Shown in pieces: positions 18,992 to 28,644 of a stretch of DNA of 64,000 nt. The first letter of the stretch is position 1; every line of letters begins with the position of its first letter. The position numbers and the translations under genes are program-made. The stretch is from Helicobacter sp. MIT 21-1697. Its GTDB lineage: Bacteria; Campylobacterota; Campylobacteria; Campylobacterales; Helicobacteraceae. The notes under the pieces are model-generated. The model saw only the letters and a list, made by a program, of their open reading frames with translations, had not been told where the DNA came from and ran no database searches. The stretch spans positions 1 through 64,000 of the forward strand of contig NZ_JAPHNC010000002.1 in assembly GCF_026241255.1 (NCBI RefSeq), read 5' to 3'.

Positions 18992-19933
18992 TTATTCAAT
19001 CAAATTACGACTAAAGTAACGACTCAAATCATCTGCAAAAAGTGTTACAATCAGGCTATTTTGCACTTCATTTGCAAGTTTTAAGCAAGCTTGCAAGCAC
19101 GCACCAGAAGATATACCTGCTAAGATTCCCTCATTTTTGGCTAATATCCTCACTCCCTCATAGGCTTCTTCATCTGTTATTTTTTGCACACTATCAATGA
19201 GCGAAATATCCATTGTATCGGGGATAAAGTTATTGCCAATACCCTCAATATTTGCACAGCCCTCAATTCCCCCGCCGATAATGCTCCCCACAGGGTCGCA
19301 TAGCACACTTTTTATGCGGGAATCTTGTTCCTTAAGATAACGAACTATACCACTGAAGCTTCCTCCACTCCCAGCACCACATACAAGATAATCAAGGAAT
19401 GCAGCAGAACACTTTTCGCCATTTGAGCGCACTTGTGCCATATCATCATAAATCTCTTTGGCTGTGGTGAGATAATGAGCTTGTGGGTTATCAAGATTCT
19501 CAAATTGATTAAAGCTTAGTGCATAGGGCGTGTGAGATAACATCTCTTGCGCTTTTTCCATAGCACCTTGCATTCCTTTTTCTTTTGGTGTGTTAATGAC
19601 TTCTGCGCCTAGAGCGCGCATTAGAATCTGCTTTTCAATAGAGAATTTATCGGGCACAATCAAAATGGCTTTGCACCCAAAATGTTGTGCTACAAAAGCA
19701 ATACCAAGTCCTGTATTTCCAGCAGTAGCTTCAATAATAACAGAATCTTTATGTAAAAGCCCCTTTTCTTTAAGCTTTTGGCAAATATAAAGCGCTACTC
19801 TATCTTTTATGCCTCCTGCGGGATTATAAAATTCTAGCTTCGCAAAAATGCGATTATGATTTGGAATGCGTAAATGCGTAAGTTCTAAAAGCGGTGTATG
19901 CCCTATGAGTTCAAGACTTGAACGATAGAGCAT
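18992..19933 (-). CDS. cysK: Cysteine synthase / cystathionine beta-synthase family PLP enzyme
   Basis: A 313-residue fold-type II PLP enzyme. NPAGGIKDRVAL holds the PLP lysine (near residue 43), EATAGNTGLGIAF binds the substrate carboxylate, and GAGSGGSFSG binds the PLP phosphate. It lies one base after metB on the same strand, as in H. pylori (HP0106/HP0107 order from memory). The TAGNTG variant and pairing with a cystathionine lyase suggest a cystathionine-forming role in reverse transsulfuration (homocysteine to cysteine) rather than, or besides, O-acetylserine sulfhydrylation; this is inferred. Confidence 0.85.
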   Translation of the reverse strand: MLYRSSLELIGHTPLLELTHLRIPNHNRIFAKLEFYNPAGGIKDRVALYICQKLKEKGLLHKDSVIIEATAGNTGLGIAFVAQHFGCKAILIVPDKFSIEKQILMRALGAEVINTPKEKGMQGAMEKAQEMLSHTPYALSFNQFENLDNPQAHYLTTAKEIYDDMAQVRSNGEKCSAAFLDYLVCGAGSGGSFSGIVRYLKEQDSRIKSVLCDPVGSIIGGGIEGCANIEGIGNNFIPDTMDISLIDSVQKITDEEAYEGVRILAKNEGILAGISSGACLQACLKLANEVQNSLIVTLFADDLSRYFSRNLIE

Positions 19934-19934
19934 A

Positions 19935-21086
19935 CTATACCTTTGCTTTTTTGATAGCTTGATTCAAATCATCAAGTAAATCTTGTGCATATTCAATACC
20001 AACAGAGAGGCGGATAAGATGTTCGCTTATCCCCATACGCTCACGCACTTCTTTAGGGATTGAGGCGTGAGTCATAGATGCAGGGTGGCAAAGGAGAGAT
20101 TCTACGCCCCCTAGACTTTCGGCTAGGACGATTATTTGCGTGGATTTAAAAAAGATTCTATAATCATAGTCTTTTTTGAGCTCAAAACTTAGCATACCGC
20201 CACCACTACGAGCTTGCGAGCTTTGCACTTCATAGCCCTCATCGCTTTCCAATCCCGGATAATATACCTTTTCTACTGCATTATGCGTTTTCAAAGCTTG
20301 TGCTAAAAACAGGGCATTTTCACAATGGCGCTGCATTCTTAAGCCTAGAGTTTTCATACCGCGAATAAGCAAAAAGCTATCAAAAGGTGCTAACACGCCG
20401 CCAATGCTATTTTGTAAAAAGCCAATTCGCTCTGCGAGTGCGGCATCATTAACAACTACAAGTCCTGCTATAAGGTCGCTATGCCCTCCAAGATATTTTG
20501 TTGCTGAATGCACTACGATGTCAATGCCAAGTTCTAATGGTTTTTGTAAATAAGGTGTCATAAAGGTATTATCTACAATGCTCAAAATTCCTTTTTTTTT
20601 CGCGAGTGTAGCAACTTGTTCCAAAGGTGTAACGCTAAGAAGTGGATTTGCTGGAGTTTCAATAAGCACAGCTTTGACTTCAGGCGTGATAGCGGATTCT
20701 AAGGCTTTTAAATCGCGTGTATCAACAATTTTATAACTGATATGAAAATGCGAGAAGACTTTATCTAAGATTCTAAAAGTGCCACCATAGACATTGTTTG
20801 AAATAATAATGCAATCTCCGCTTTGAAAAAGGCTTAAAATCGTGCCAATAGCTGCCATACCCGAGGCAAAAGCAAAGCCAAATTTTCCGCCCTCACATTC
20901 GGCAATAAGGCTTTCAATACCATCTCGCGTAGGATTCTTAGTGCGCGAATATTCATAACCTAAATGCTCTCCAAGTGCGCTTTGAGCATAGGTAGAGGTT
21001 TGATAGATAGGTAGATTAACCGCTCCTGTTCGCGGGTCTGTGGTCGCCCCTCCGTGTATGAGCAATGTATCAAGTGTGCTTTTCAT
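19935..21086 (-). CDS. metB: Cystathionine gamma-synthase/gamma-lyase (MetB family)
   Basis: A 383-residue Cys/Met-metabolism PLP enzyme. Landmarks are YSRTKNPTRDGIES, FASGMAAIGT, IVDNTFMTPYLQ, the PLP lysine in HSATKYLGGHSDL, and SLGGVESLLCHPASMTH near the C-terminus. With the cysK-like gene one base downstream it probably forms cysteine from cystathionine, although synthase activity cannot be excluded. An A9 run on the coding strand (20592-20600, AKKKG) is the longest A/T homopolymer noticed in a core gene here and could allow occasional slippage. Confidence 0.9.
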   Translation of the reverse strand: MKSTLDTLLIHGGATTDPRTGAVNLPIYQTSTYAQSALGEHLGYEYSRTKNPTRDGIESLIAECEGGKFGFAFASGMAAIGTILSLFQSGDCIIISNNVYGGTFRILDKVFSHFHISYKIVDTRDLKALESAITPEVKAVLIETPANPLLSVTPLEQVATLAKKKGILSIVDNTFMTPYLQKPLELGIDIVVHSATKYLGGHSDLIAGLVVVNDAALAERIGFLQNSIGGVLAPFDSFLLIRGMKTLGLRMQRHCENALFLAQALKTHNAVEKVYYPGLESDEGYEVQSSQARSGGGMLSFELKKDYDYRIFFKSTQIIVLAESLGGVESLLCHPASMTHASIPKEVRERMGISEHLIRLSVGIEYAQDLLDDLNQAIKKAKV

Positions 21087-21098
21087 TTTTCGCCCCCT

Positions 21099-21869
21099 TT
21101 ATTTGCAAATGTATTTGACTTGAATTTTTGCTGTAATTTCTTGTTCTTTAGGTGAGGGTAGTTCCCAACTCACATCAGCTGAAGCACTCATATTGCTTAC
21201 TTTAGCAAATTCACGCGGTGCAAGAGTATTATTCATAGCATCAGCACTTACAAGAGTGCATTTTTTATCTAAAATCTTAGAATATTCTTGTGCGCTCTCT
21301 TGTGCAAGTTTAAGAGCACCGCCAAAGGTTTTATCTTGAGCTTCTTGCCAAGCTTGGGGGGTAGCAATGATATTGACATTGGGTGCAAGGAAGCTAAGAT
21401 ATTTATTTTTATTGATTTTTTTGTCAATATCAGCGATAAAAGTATCATAATCTTTTTTTTGTTTGCTTGGCACATCACATTCAAGACTAAAACTAAGTGT
21501 ATAACCAACGGTGTCGCGCGCTGCACCATCTTTGTATTGGATATTTGGGCGCAAATCGTGATTGCCTCCTTCGCAGAATCCTTTTTGCTTACTTAGCGCA
21601 ATAATGTCATTGAGTGTATTGGCAATATCTTTTTTGGCTGTAGATTCTATTTCGCCGCCTTTGCGTAAGGTATCGCTTTCTGTAATGCGAATACTTGCTT
21701 TATAGGCATTGGGCATAATATTTTGTGAAAATGAGACATTTTTGTATAAACAAAGAGCATCTTTAGGGCATTCGTTGGTGTTAAATGCTTTTTTTTCATC
21801 GCTACACGCACTCATCATAAGGGCAAGTCCTATAATTCCTAATATTGAGGCGAAAGATAAAGCTTTCAT
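21099..21869 (-). CDS. Predicted lipoprotein with SIMPL (DUF541)-like domain
   Basis: 256 residues. The N-terminal signal sequence ends in a lipobox (LMMSAC), so the mature protein is probably lipidated at Cys22 and periplasmic or outer-membrane bound. The body has alternating strands and a late segment (ALKLAQESAQEYSKILDKK then CTLVSAD) that resembles the SIMPL/DUF541 fold of bacterial periplasmic proteins of unclear function. It is 12 bases upstream of metB on the same strand, so possibly co-transcribed, though no functional link is evident. Confidence 0.6.
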   Translation of the reverse strand: MKALSFASILGIIGLALMMSACSDEKKAFNTNECPKDALCLYKNVSFSQNIMPNAYKASIRITESDTLRKGGEIESTAKKDIANTLNDIIALSKQKGFCEGGNHDLRPNIQYKDGAARDTVGYTLSFSLECDVPSKQKKDYDTFIADIDKKINKNKYLSFLAPNVNIIATPQAWQEAQDKTFGGALKLAQESAQEYSKILDKKCTLVSADAMNNTLAPREFAKVSNMSASADVSWELPSPKEQEITAKIQVKYICK

Positions 21870-21922
21870 AAATCACTCCTTCTATAAAATAAGTGTGGAT
21901 TATAGCTATTTTGGGTAACTTG

Positions 21923-23740
21923 TTAGTAATCTAATTTACCATCTTGGGGCAAAATTAAATGAATATCTTTGGGGAGATAGCCTAAGATTCTATCAAGAAA
22001 TATACTATTGCCTAGCATATCGCCAAGTAAGAGAACATTATTAATAGCAAGATTTGTTTTTGTATCGCGCACAAGGGTAGCAAGAAATTCACTCAAAGAA
22101 TCAAGCACTCCATAAGCAAGAATCTCATCGTCCATATCTGCACATTTAAAGCTTATGCAGGAGCGGACAATGCGATTATAATCAAGCGAGATTGTATTAT
22201 CTTTGCGCAAAAGTGTGTAATCAATACGCGGTCCTCTTTCGCGCACAAAGCGATAAGCACGATAAAAAAGTGCATTTTTATCAGCTGGAGTATCATAAGT
22301 AGAGCTAAAGCCAAGTATGAATGAGAGAATACCAAATATATCAGTAAGATTATGTGAAAGTTGTGGGGTAGTGGGCAAGGCAAAGATATGTTTTAAAAGC
22401 TGTGGAGAATGTGTCCCAAAGCTTTTAATGAGCTCATCTCCACTTTTGTAAGAATGGATAATATCTTGGAGTATGAGATGAGGATTGCATTCAAAGCTAA
22501 TATCAAGAAGGATTTTTGATTTTTGTTCTTGAATCAAAAATGCACTTGGGTGAGTTGTGCTAAGATAGATGACAAGATAGGGTTGAGAGGGAGAATCTTC
22601 CAAGTGTGGCAAAGAATGTGGAGTATCTGTGGAGGATATATCTGCCTGTGTATGCGAGTAAAGATGAGTATTAATAAGTGATTCTAAAGTATATTGCTGT
22701 GTGATATGTGTATCAATGAGTATGCCATTATGTGAGATAGTGAAAGTCTGCGCGTTTAAGCCAAGAGAGTGGCAAAAATCAAATGGTGTTGGATAGGTGT
22801 GTTGTATATCATAAGAGAGAAAAAAATAACTAATGTCATCTTGTAAAAGTAATGCGCCAATAAGGGCTAGAGGCATATCATAAGGAAGTCCAATCAACGC
22901 TAAGCCACACTCATCAATAGGGAAGTGTTCTTGGAATACTTCTTTTGGCACAAGGCGCGTAAGAGGCTTTTCAAAGCTTGCAAGCGTATCAATATGAGAT
23001 TGATGTGTGCGAAAATAAGTTTTAATTGAGGCAATATCGCAAAGTATAGTAGTATGCGTATGAGGCGTGGGAGCAAGAGAGAGAATCTGCATACCTCGTT
23101 GCGTGCAAAAAGGCACACATTGTTTTTCTTTGAGCATATCTACAATACCCACAAAATATGCTTTGTCTTGAGTGGCAAGTGGTTTATGCATAGAGGAATG
23201 AGGTGGGTTAAGAAATGCAAACATATCGCTTGAGGGGTTAAGAATCTCTTTTGTCTCTAAGGCAGTATAATAGTATGTTTTGGGTGCGTGAAAATGCGCA
23301 AGGATAGCGTGTGAATCTTGCAATAAGTTTTGTATATTCATAGGCTTGTCAGGGAACGCGTGAGGAATAGATTGTTGCATAGATTCTTTGCAAAGAGTGT
23401 CATAAAAGGGTGTTGGTGGTGTGATTGTATGTAATTCGCGGAAGTAAAAATATAATGACAGAGGAAGCTTGAGCGAAATTTCATTAGCAAATTCTAAAAT
23501 AAGTTTTGCATAAGATTCGCTCTCATAAGAACAATCAAGCGAAGAAGGTATAGGCTGATTAGGATAAATTTGCGCATAAGATTCTTTTAGGGCAGGTATG
23601 TTAGGGATCAAGCAATGCGTATGCTCTGCATATGTATAAAAAAATGCTTCTAAGTTAAGACTTTGGGCTTGCGAGGCAATGAGAAAAAGAAAAAAGCTTT
23701 CATCTTGGCTTTTATTATAGAATCTAAAATCATAAATCAT
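21923..23740 (-). CDS. hydE: Hydrogenase formation protein HydE
   Basis: 605 residues, the last gene of the hydABCDE operon; it overlaps hydD by 4 bases. The C-terminal region (LFYRAYRFVRERG, then NVLLLGDMLGNSIFLDRIL) resembles the Kae1/HypF-like C-terminal fold, whereas the N-terminal half is poorly conserved. In H. pylori the fifth gene of the operon is needed for hydrogenase maturation. The assignment rests mainly on position plus size, with modest sequence support. Confidence 0.75.
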   Translation of the reverse strand: MIYDFRFYNKSQDESFFLFLIASQAQSLNLEAFFYTYAEHTHCLIPNIPALKESYAQIYPNQPIPSSLDCSYESESYAKLILEFANEISLKLPLSLYFYFRELHTITPPTPFYDTLCKESMQQSIPHAFPDKPMNIQNLLQDSHAILAHFHAPKTYYYTALETKEILNPSSDMFAFLNPPHSSMHKPLATQDKAYFVGIVDMLKEKQCVPFCTQRGMQILSLAPTPHTHTTILCDIASIKTYFRTHQSHIDTLASFEKPLTRLVPKEVFQEHFPIDECGLALIGLPYDMPLALIGALLLQDDISYFFLSYDIQHTYPTPFDFCHSLGLNAQTFTISHNGILIDTHITQQYTLESLINTHLYSHTQADISSTDTPHSLPHLEDSPSQPYLVIYLSTTHPSAFLIQEQKSKILLDISFECNPHLILQDIIHSYKSGDELIKSFGTHSPQLLKHIFALPTTPQLSHNLTDIFGILSFILGFSSTYDTPADKNALFYRAYRFVRERGPRIDYTLLRKDNTISLDYNRIVRSCISFKCADMDDEILAYGVLDSLSEFLATLVRDTKTNLAINNVLLLGDMLGNSIFLDRILGYLPKDIHLILPQDGKLDY

Positions 23741-24276
23741 TCATAGCCTCTAAAAGAACCATTAGCGACTTCCTGTAAATCTCTATTGTCAATTTTTTGC
23801 GCGTGGATACCATTTTCTGCCAAAAATTCTAAGGCGAGTTTTTCCATAAGCTTTGCACCTTCTTTTACAGGTTCAGAGAGAGTAAAAGCTGTATCTTCAC
23901 CAATAACTTCAGGAATAATACCAATAATTTTCACAGGAGGTAAATCACCATTAATTTCTGCAAGACGCAGTGTTTGAAGCATCTCTACTTCGTGTGCGCT
24001 TCCTGCCCAAGTAATAATATTTGGCACATTATCAAAATCAAAATAATATACTTCGCCAATGTTAGCGTTATTGACATCTACACAATCAAGAATGAGAACT
24101 TTATCATAGGAGGTAATCAGGGGAATAAGCATAGAGGCAAGTGTGCCGCCATCAACAAACTCCACCTCATTTTCCCCACTAAAGCGATAATTAAGCTTAA
24201 GAAAATTGGCTAAATGCACCCCAATACCCTCATCACCAAAGAGGATATTGCCAATGCCAAGCACCAAGATTTTCAT
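23737..24276 (-). CDS. hydD: Hydrogenase maturation endopeptidase HydD
   Basis: A 179-residue nickel-dependent protease of the HyaD/HybD family. The N-terminus GIGNILFGDEGIGVHLA carries the first metal-binding acidic residue, LILDCVDV the second, and the His of GSAHEVEMLQTLRLAE the third. It removes the C-terminal extension of the large subunit after nickel insertion. The substrate HydB, with an intact extension after DPCIACSVH, lies two genes upstream. Confidence 0.92.
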   Translation of the reverse strand: MKILVLGIGNILFGDEGIGVHLANFLKLNYRFSGENEVEFVDGGTLASMLIPLITSYDKVLILDCVDVNNANIGEVYYFDFDNVPNIITWAGSAHEVEMLQTLRLAEINGDLPPVKIIGIIPEVIGEDTAFTLSEPVKEGAKLMEKLALEFLAENGIHAQKIDNRDLQEVANGSFRGYE

Positions 24277-24282
24277 ATAAAG

Positions 24283-25047
24283 TTAAACTTTTACTTCATC
24301 AGTATAACGTATGCCACTCACAATAGCATCTACACCACCATTTGGGTATTTGATTGAATTCCATACCGCAAAATAAATATGCACTGGAATAAAGATAATA
24401 ATTGCCCAAGTAAAAATATGATGCAGATTCCGCACACTTGATAAACCTCCGCAAAGCACTTCTACCCACTTAAAGCAAAATTCTAAAATTGCTCCAAGTC
24501 CATTGTTATAGACATTATAATAGAGCACGACTCCTGTAAGAGATATAAGAAATACAAGTATGCCAAGACATAAATAGGTTACAAATTGTATGGGATTGTA
24601 AGCTCCATTGATGTGAGGGTGATTGCCTATAAACATATAGGTTTTAATTTGGGCTATCCATACTTTAGGTTGAAGCACTTGGTGAAGCGAGATTCTCTCA
24701 GGCAAAGATTTTTTGTCAAAGAAAAAAAGATAGATTCTAAAAAACGAAATAGCAATGAGCACAAAACCCATAATTAAATGCACACTTCGGATATAGCCTT
24801 GCAAGTAAGATGTGCTTACTGCACCCATACTTTGTTCAATAACAACTTGCCCTTGTATGCTTCCTTGCAAAGTAGCCTGTGTTGTATCAGGATTTGATAT
24901 AATAAAAGGGTAAGCAATATAAAATCCTGTAGCGATAAGTGTAAAAATACATAGGGCTCTTAGCCAGTGAAATATGCGAGTGAGTCCAGAGAACTCCTCG
25001 TGCATATGGAGCTCTTTTTTAAACATTTCAATTTTATTTGTATTCAT
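24283..25047 (-). CDS. hydC: Ni/Fe hydrogenase b-type cytochrome subunit HydC
   Basis: A 254-residue integral membrane cytochrome b with four to five hydrophobic segments (ALCIFTLIATGFYIAYPF, HLIMGFVLIAISFFRIYLFF, LCLGILVFLISLTGVVLYY, HIFTWAIIIFIPVHIYFAVW). Histidines for two b hemes occur in HWLRAL, RSVHLIMG and NLHHIFTW. It takes electrons from the HydA/HydB dimer to the menaquinone pool. It sits 11 bases downstream of hydB and 6 upstream of hydD. Confidence 0.92.
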   Translation of the reverse strand: MNTNKIEMFKKELHMHEEFSGLTRIFHWLRALCIFTLIATGFYIAYPFIISNPDTTQATLQGSIQGQVVIEQSMGAVSTSYLQGYIRSVHLIMGFVLIAISFFRIYLFFFDKKSLPERISLHQVLQPKVWIAQIKTYMFIGNHPHINGAYNPIQFVTYLCLGILVFLISLTGVVLYYNVYNNGLGAILEFCFKWVEVLCGGLSSVRNLHHIFTWAIIIFIPVHIYFAVWNSIKYPNGGVDAIVSGIRYTDEVKV

Positions 25048-25058
25048 ATCGCCTCCTT

Positions 25059-26789
25059 TTATCTTAATCTTGCAAATGATGGTTCTACCTTGTATTGGCT
25101 TAATTCATTACCTTGTGTATTCATAACATGCACTGAACAAGCAATACACGGGTCAAATGAATGGATATGGCGGATAATCTCAAGTGGCTGCGTAATATCT
25201 TTGACTTGTGTGCCAATAAGACTCATTTCATAAGGTCCTTTTTTACCATTAGCATCACGTGGTCCTGCATTCCAAGTTGAAGGCACAACAGCTTGGTAGT
25301 TTTCAATTACACCATTTTTGATACGCACCCAGTGGCTAAGCATTCCTCGAGGCACATTACCAATAAAGCGTCCTTTGTATTCTTTATTTTTATCAATACT
25401 ATAAGGCGCACAGGTATTTTTATCTCCTGAAGCAATATTAGCGACAAGAGCATTAAAAGCTTTTATCCCGTGGTCTGCGACAACCTTACATTCAATTGCA
25501 CGCGCTGCGGTTCTACCAAGAGTGCTAAAAAGTGCTTCTTTGGGTAAGCCTGTGGCACTAAGAAACTCATTTACAACATCAACCATAGCTTTATTACCAC
25601 TCGCATAGCCCACAACAACACTTGCCAGTGGTCCAACTTCCATTGGCTCACCATCATAGCGAGGAGATTTAATCCACGAATATTTGCCACTTTCATCAAT
25701 AATTTTAGAATCTATAAGTTTGCCATCGGGTCCAATAGTTTGAGCATCTCTAAAGCCTGTATATTTTGGGTTTGTCTTGCCATCATATGGGTGAAGTGGT
25801 TCATTATCTTCATACCACGAGTGTATAGCTTCCTCTGTGATTTTGCTTTCATCAATAGGATAGACTTTGCTCAAATCACCATCTTTGACAATCCCGCTAC
25901 TAAAGAGCCATTCTTCAGCGCCTACTTGTATTTCTTGGAAGCTAATAAAGTTTTTTACACCGCAACCTTTTAACACAGAATCTTCATTTTTATAAGCTTC
26001 AGCTGCCATAATAATGTCTGCCCAATATGCGCGATTCACAAATTCAACAACTTCTTTATATTTGGTTAGCCATTCACCTAAACGACTAGGGTCTAGAATA
26101 TCCATCACAGAAGTTATGCCACCTACCGTGAGACTTTGTGGGTGCGGGTTTTTTGCACCAAAAATTGCCATCATTTGTGCAATTACACGTTGCACTTCAA
26201 GAAGCTTGAGATAATGTGAGAGAACAATGAGATTTTGCTCTGGCGTAAAATGATAGGTTTTATGTCCCCAATATGCGTTTGCAAATGGTCCAAGCGCACC
26301 TTGCTTGACAAAAGTGCTTACTTTTTCTTGCACTGCTTTGAGTTCATTTTCACCAGTGTAGATAGGATTTGGGCTATATTTGAAAGCAAGCTTTGCTGCA
26401 CTTGCACAATCAGCTTTTAGGGCAGAGGTAATATCGCACCAGTCAAGTCCGTGTAGAGTGTAAAAATGCACAGCGTGGTCGTGTAAAAAGAGTGAAATAT
26501 TCATCAAAGCGCGAGTAAGAATGGCATTAAGGGGTGGTTTAATCCCTAATGCATCTTCCACAGCAACAATTCCTGCCTTATAATGAGAATATGTGCATAC
26601 ACCACAGATTCTTTGCATAATAAAACCTGCATCGCGTGGATCACGATTTTTAACAATTGTTTCTAAGCCACGCCATAATGTTGAGGTTGAGAATGCATCT
26701 TGGATAACATTATTGTCATCAACGATAACTTCAATTCGTAAATGTCCTTCAATTCTTGTAATTGGATCTACAATGATACGTTTTGTCAT
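25059..26789 (-). CDS. hydB: Ni/Fe hydrogenase large subunit HydB
   Basis: 576 residues with both nickel-binding cysteine pairs: RICGVCTYSH near residue 62 and DPCIACSVH near the C-terminus. A 22-residue extension after the final His is the expected target of HydD. N-terminal DPITRIEGHLRIEV is the family signature. It forms the periplasmic heterodimer with HydA, oxidising H2 for respiration, an important energy source for gut and liver helicobacters. Confidence 0.95.
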   Translation of the reverse strand: MTKRIIVDPITRIEGHLRIEVIVDDNNVIQDAFSTSTLWRGLETIVKNRDPRDAGFIMQRICGVCTYSHYKAGIVAVEDALGIKPPLNAILTRALMNISLFLHDHAVHFYTLHGLDWCDITSALKADCASAAKLAFKYSPNPIYTGENELKAVQEKVSTFVKQGALGPFANAYWGHKTYHFTPEQNLIVLSHYLKLLEVQRVIAQMMAIFGAKNPHPQSLTVGGITSVMDILDPSRLGEWLTKYKEVVEFVNRAYWADIIMAAEAYKNEDSVLKGCGVKNFISFQEIQVGAEEWLFSSGIVKDGDLSKVYPIDESKITEEAIHSWYEDNEPLHPYDGKTNPKYTGFRDAQTIGPDGKLIDSKIIDESGKYSWIKSPRYDGEPMEVGPLASVVVGYASGNKAMVDVVNEFLSATGLPKEALFSTLGRTAARAIECKVVADHGIKAFNALVANIASGDKNTCAPYSIDKNKEYKGRFIGNVPRGMLSHWVRIKNGVIENYQAVVPSTWNAGPRDANGKKGPYEMSLIGTQVKDITQPLEIIRHIHSFDPCIACSVHVMNTQGNELSQYKVEPSFARLR

Positions 26790-26799
26790 ATTTTACCCC

Positions 26800-27960
26800 T
26801 TATTTTGCATTTTGTGTTGAGCTAATAATTGCGTGTGCAGCGATACCTATGGCTGCCGCTCCTAGCACTACTGCGCCGATTGTATCTGCTGTTTTATCTG
26901 CACCCATTCCATTGAAACTTGTTGCATAAAGGCGATTGCCTATAGGCTCTTCAAATGGATTCATTGTATCCCAAAAATGAGGCTCACTGCAACCTATACA
27001 GCCGTGCCCTGCTTGAATAGGCCAACTTGTATGTTGGTTAAATCTCAATTTTGAGCAATTATTAAAAGTATAAGGTCCTTTACAACCTACCTTATAGAGG
27101 CAGTAGCCTTTTTCTGCATTTTCATCGCCAAAATGTTGAACAAATTGTCCTGCGTCAAAACGTCCTCGCCGCTCACATAAGTCGTGGATTCTTAGTCCAT
27201 ACGCCCAAGTTGGACGATTGTATGCATCAAGAGAGGGAAGAGAGCCAAAAAGGATAAAATGTAACACATTTCCCACAATATTTTTTTCACTTGGCGGACA
27301 ACCGGGTACATTAATGACACTGCGGTTGGTAATTTCACTAAGAGGCACAGCATTTGTTGGGTTGGGGTGTGCAGCTTGGACACCACCAAAGCTTGAACAA
27401 GTGCCAATGGCAAAAATCGCTTTTGCACCTTTTGCTGCGTGTCGTGCTTCTTCTGCACCTGTGCGAGCGTGTCCTCCAATAGTGAGGTAAAATTCACTAC
27501 TTCCCTTAGGGATACCACCTTCCACCATTAAAATATATTGTCCTGCATATTTTTCAATAGCATTTTCAAGATTATGTTCGGCTTGCCAACCCGAAGCAGC
27601 CATAACAGTCTCGTGGTATTCAAGGCTAATATAATCAAAAATGAGAGAATCTATGCTTGGGGCATCACTGCGAAGCAAGCTTTCACTACAACCTGTGCAT
27701 TCTGCCATATGTAGCCATACTACCGGAAGACGATTGGCAACTTCAGCAGCTTTAGCAGTGAGTGGCGCAAAAGTTGCGGGTAGGGCTAATGCAGCTGTCA
27801 TCATTCCTGACCACTTCATAAAATCACGGCGAGAGAATCCTTTAGATTCTAATTCTTTAAGCAAATCTTTTCCTGCGTTATGAGCAGGAAGTTTGGAGAG
27901 CTCATCAAGTCTTTGAGAAGCCTTTTTAAACAACTCTTGGTGTGCATCTTGTGTTTTCAT
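26800..27960 (-). CDS. hydA: Ni/Fe hydrogenase small subunit HydA
   Basis: 386 residues. A twin-arginine signal (SRRDFMKWSG followed by a hydrophobic stretch to AKAAE) starts about residue 38, after a long cytoplasmic N-region. The proximal FeS cluster motif WLHMAECTGCSESLL follows, with further cysteines in VPGCPPSE, GCKGPYTFNNC and GHGCIGCSEP. The C-terminus has a hydrophobic anchor (IGAVVLGAAAIGIAAHAII). First gene of the operon; HydB is 10 bases downstream and travels through Tat bound to it. Confidence 0.95.
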   Translation of the reverse strand: MKTQDAHQELFKKASQRLDELSKLPAHNAGKDLLKELESKGFSRRDFMKWSGMMTAALALPATFAPLTAKAAEVANRLPVVWLHMAECTGCSESLLRSDAPSIDSLIFDYISLEYHETVMAASGWQAEHNLENAIEKYAGQYILMVEGGIPKGSSEFYLTIGGHARTGAEEARHAAKGAKAIFAIGTCSSFGGVQAAHPNPTNAVPLSEITNRSVINVPGCPPSEKNIVGNVLHFILFGSLPSLDAYNRPTWAYGLRIHDLCERRGRFDAGQFVQHFGDENAEKGYCLYKVGCKGPYTFNNCSKLRFNQHTSWPIQAGHGCIGCSEPHFWDTMNPFEEPIGNRLYATSFNGMGADKTADTIGAVVLGAAAIGIAAHAIISSTQNAK

Positions 27961-28288
27961 AAGAACCCTTTCCTTTGTAGTTTGTTGTTATCAAATAGTA
28001 TTTTTACATTAAAATGTTGAGATTTTGTTTAAATAAAACTAAAACACTTTAATTGTTTTGTGAAGTTACTAAAAGTACTAAAACTTGCATTAGGAGAGTT
28101 TTGATAATTGATTTGCATAAAATGTATTGCTCAGTAAAATTTTTATTGAATATTGAATAAAGTAATATATAATATTCTTGGATTTTAAATACTGCTATGA
28201 CTTTAAGTAGCCTTAAAAGACAATGGGGTAGTGCTTTGGGGGAGTAGTAGGTTTAAAATATATCTCAAATGACAACAAGGAGTTTGTT
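27961..28288. other. Divergent intergenic region hydA / trxA
   Basis: 328 bases of AT-rich DNA between divergent hydA and trxA. No ORF of note. It must contain the hydA promoter (minus) and the trxA promoter (plus). I see a TATAAT for trxA but no confident operator. Confidence 0.7.
28168..28173 (+). promoter_or_regulatory. TATAAT -10-like hexamer upstream of trxA
   Basis: Lies 115 bases before trxA in AT-rich sequence, which would give a leader of about 110 bases. AAGGAG precedes the trxA ATG. Confidence 0.4.
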
Positions 28289-28606
28289 ATGGCTAAGTAT
28301 AAAGAATTAACGAATGATAACTTTGATACAGAAGCTTTAAGCGGTGTAGCTTTAGTGGATTTTTGGGCGCCTTGGTGCAATCCTTGCAAGATGCTCTCTC
28401 CTGTAATAGATAAACTTGCAGATGAATATGAGGGTAAGGCAAAGATTTGCAAAGTAAATGTTGATGAACAAGGAGAGCTATCAAAACGATTTGGTATTAG
28501 AAATATTCCTACAATCTTATTTATGAAAGATGGGGAGATTAAAGATCAAATTACGGGCGCAATGCCAGAACAAGTTATCCGACAAAAGCTTGATTCAATT
28601 CTTTAG
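28289..28606 (+). CDS. trxA: Thioredoxin with WCNPC active site
   Basis: 105 residues with the complete thioredoxin core: LVDFWAPWCNPCKMLSPVID, then VNVDEQ, RNIPTILFMKDGE and a C-terminal helix. The cis-proline IPT is present. It reduces disulfides in the cytoplasm using thioredoxin reductase. The active site reads Trp-Cys-Asn-Pro-Cys rather than the usual Trp-Cys-Gly-Pro-Cys, which may alter redox potential. AAGGAG precedes the start, and a strong hairpin follows the stop. Confidence 0.95.
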   Translation: MAKYKELTNDNFDTEALSGVALVDFWAPWCNPCKMLSPVIDKLADEYEGKAKICKVNVDEQGELSKRFGIRNIPTILFMKDGEIKDQITGAMPEQVIRQKLDSIL

Positions 28607-28610
28607 AATC

Positions 28611-28639
28611 TTTAAACTCCGCTTCAGGCGGAGTTTAAA
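28611..28639 (+). terminator. Perfect 12-bp hairpin after trxA
   Basis: TTTAAACTCCGC (28611-28622) and GCGGAGTTTAAA (28628-28639) are perfect inverted repeats with a 5-base loop, a few bases after the trxA stop and just before the next gene. The arms supply the T-run on either strand; no long T tail follows. Confidence 0.7.
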
Positions 28640-28644
28640 GAATA

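Noticed and set aside
18985-18999. Small inverted repeat TTGAAT-TTT-ATTCAA at the cysK end as a terminator
   Set aside because: Only six A/T-rich base pairs overlapping the stop codon; too weak to call.
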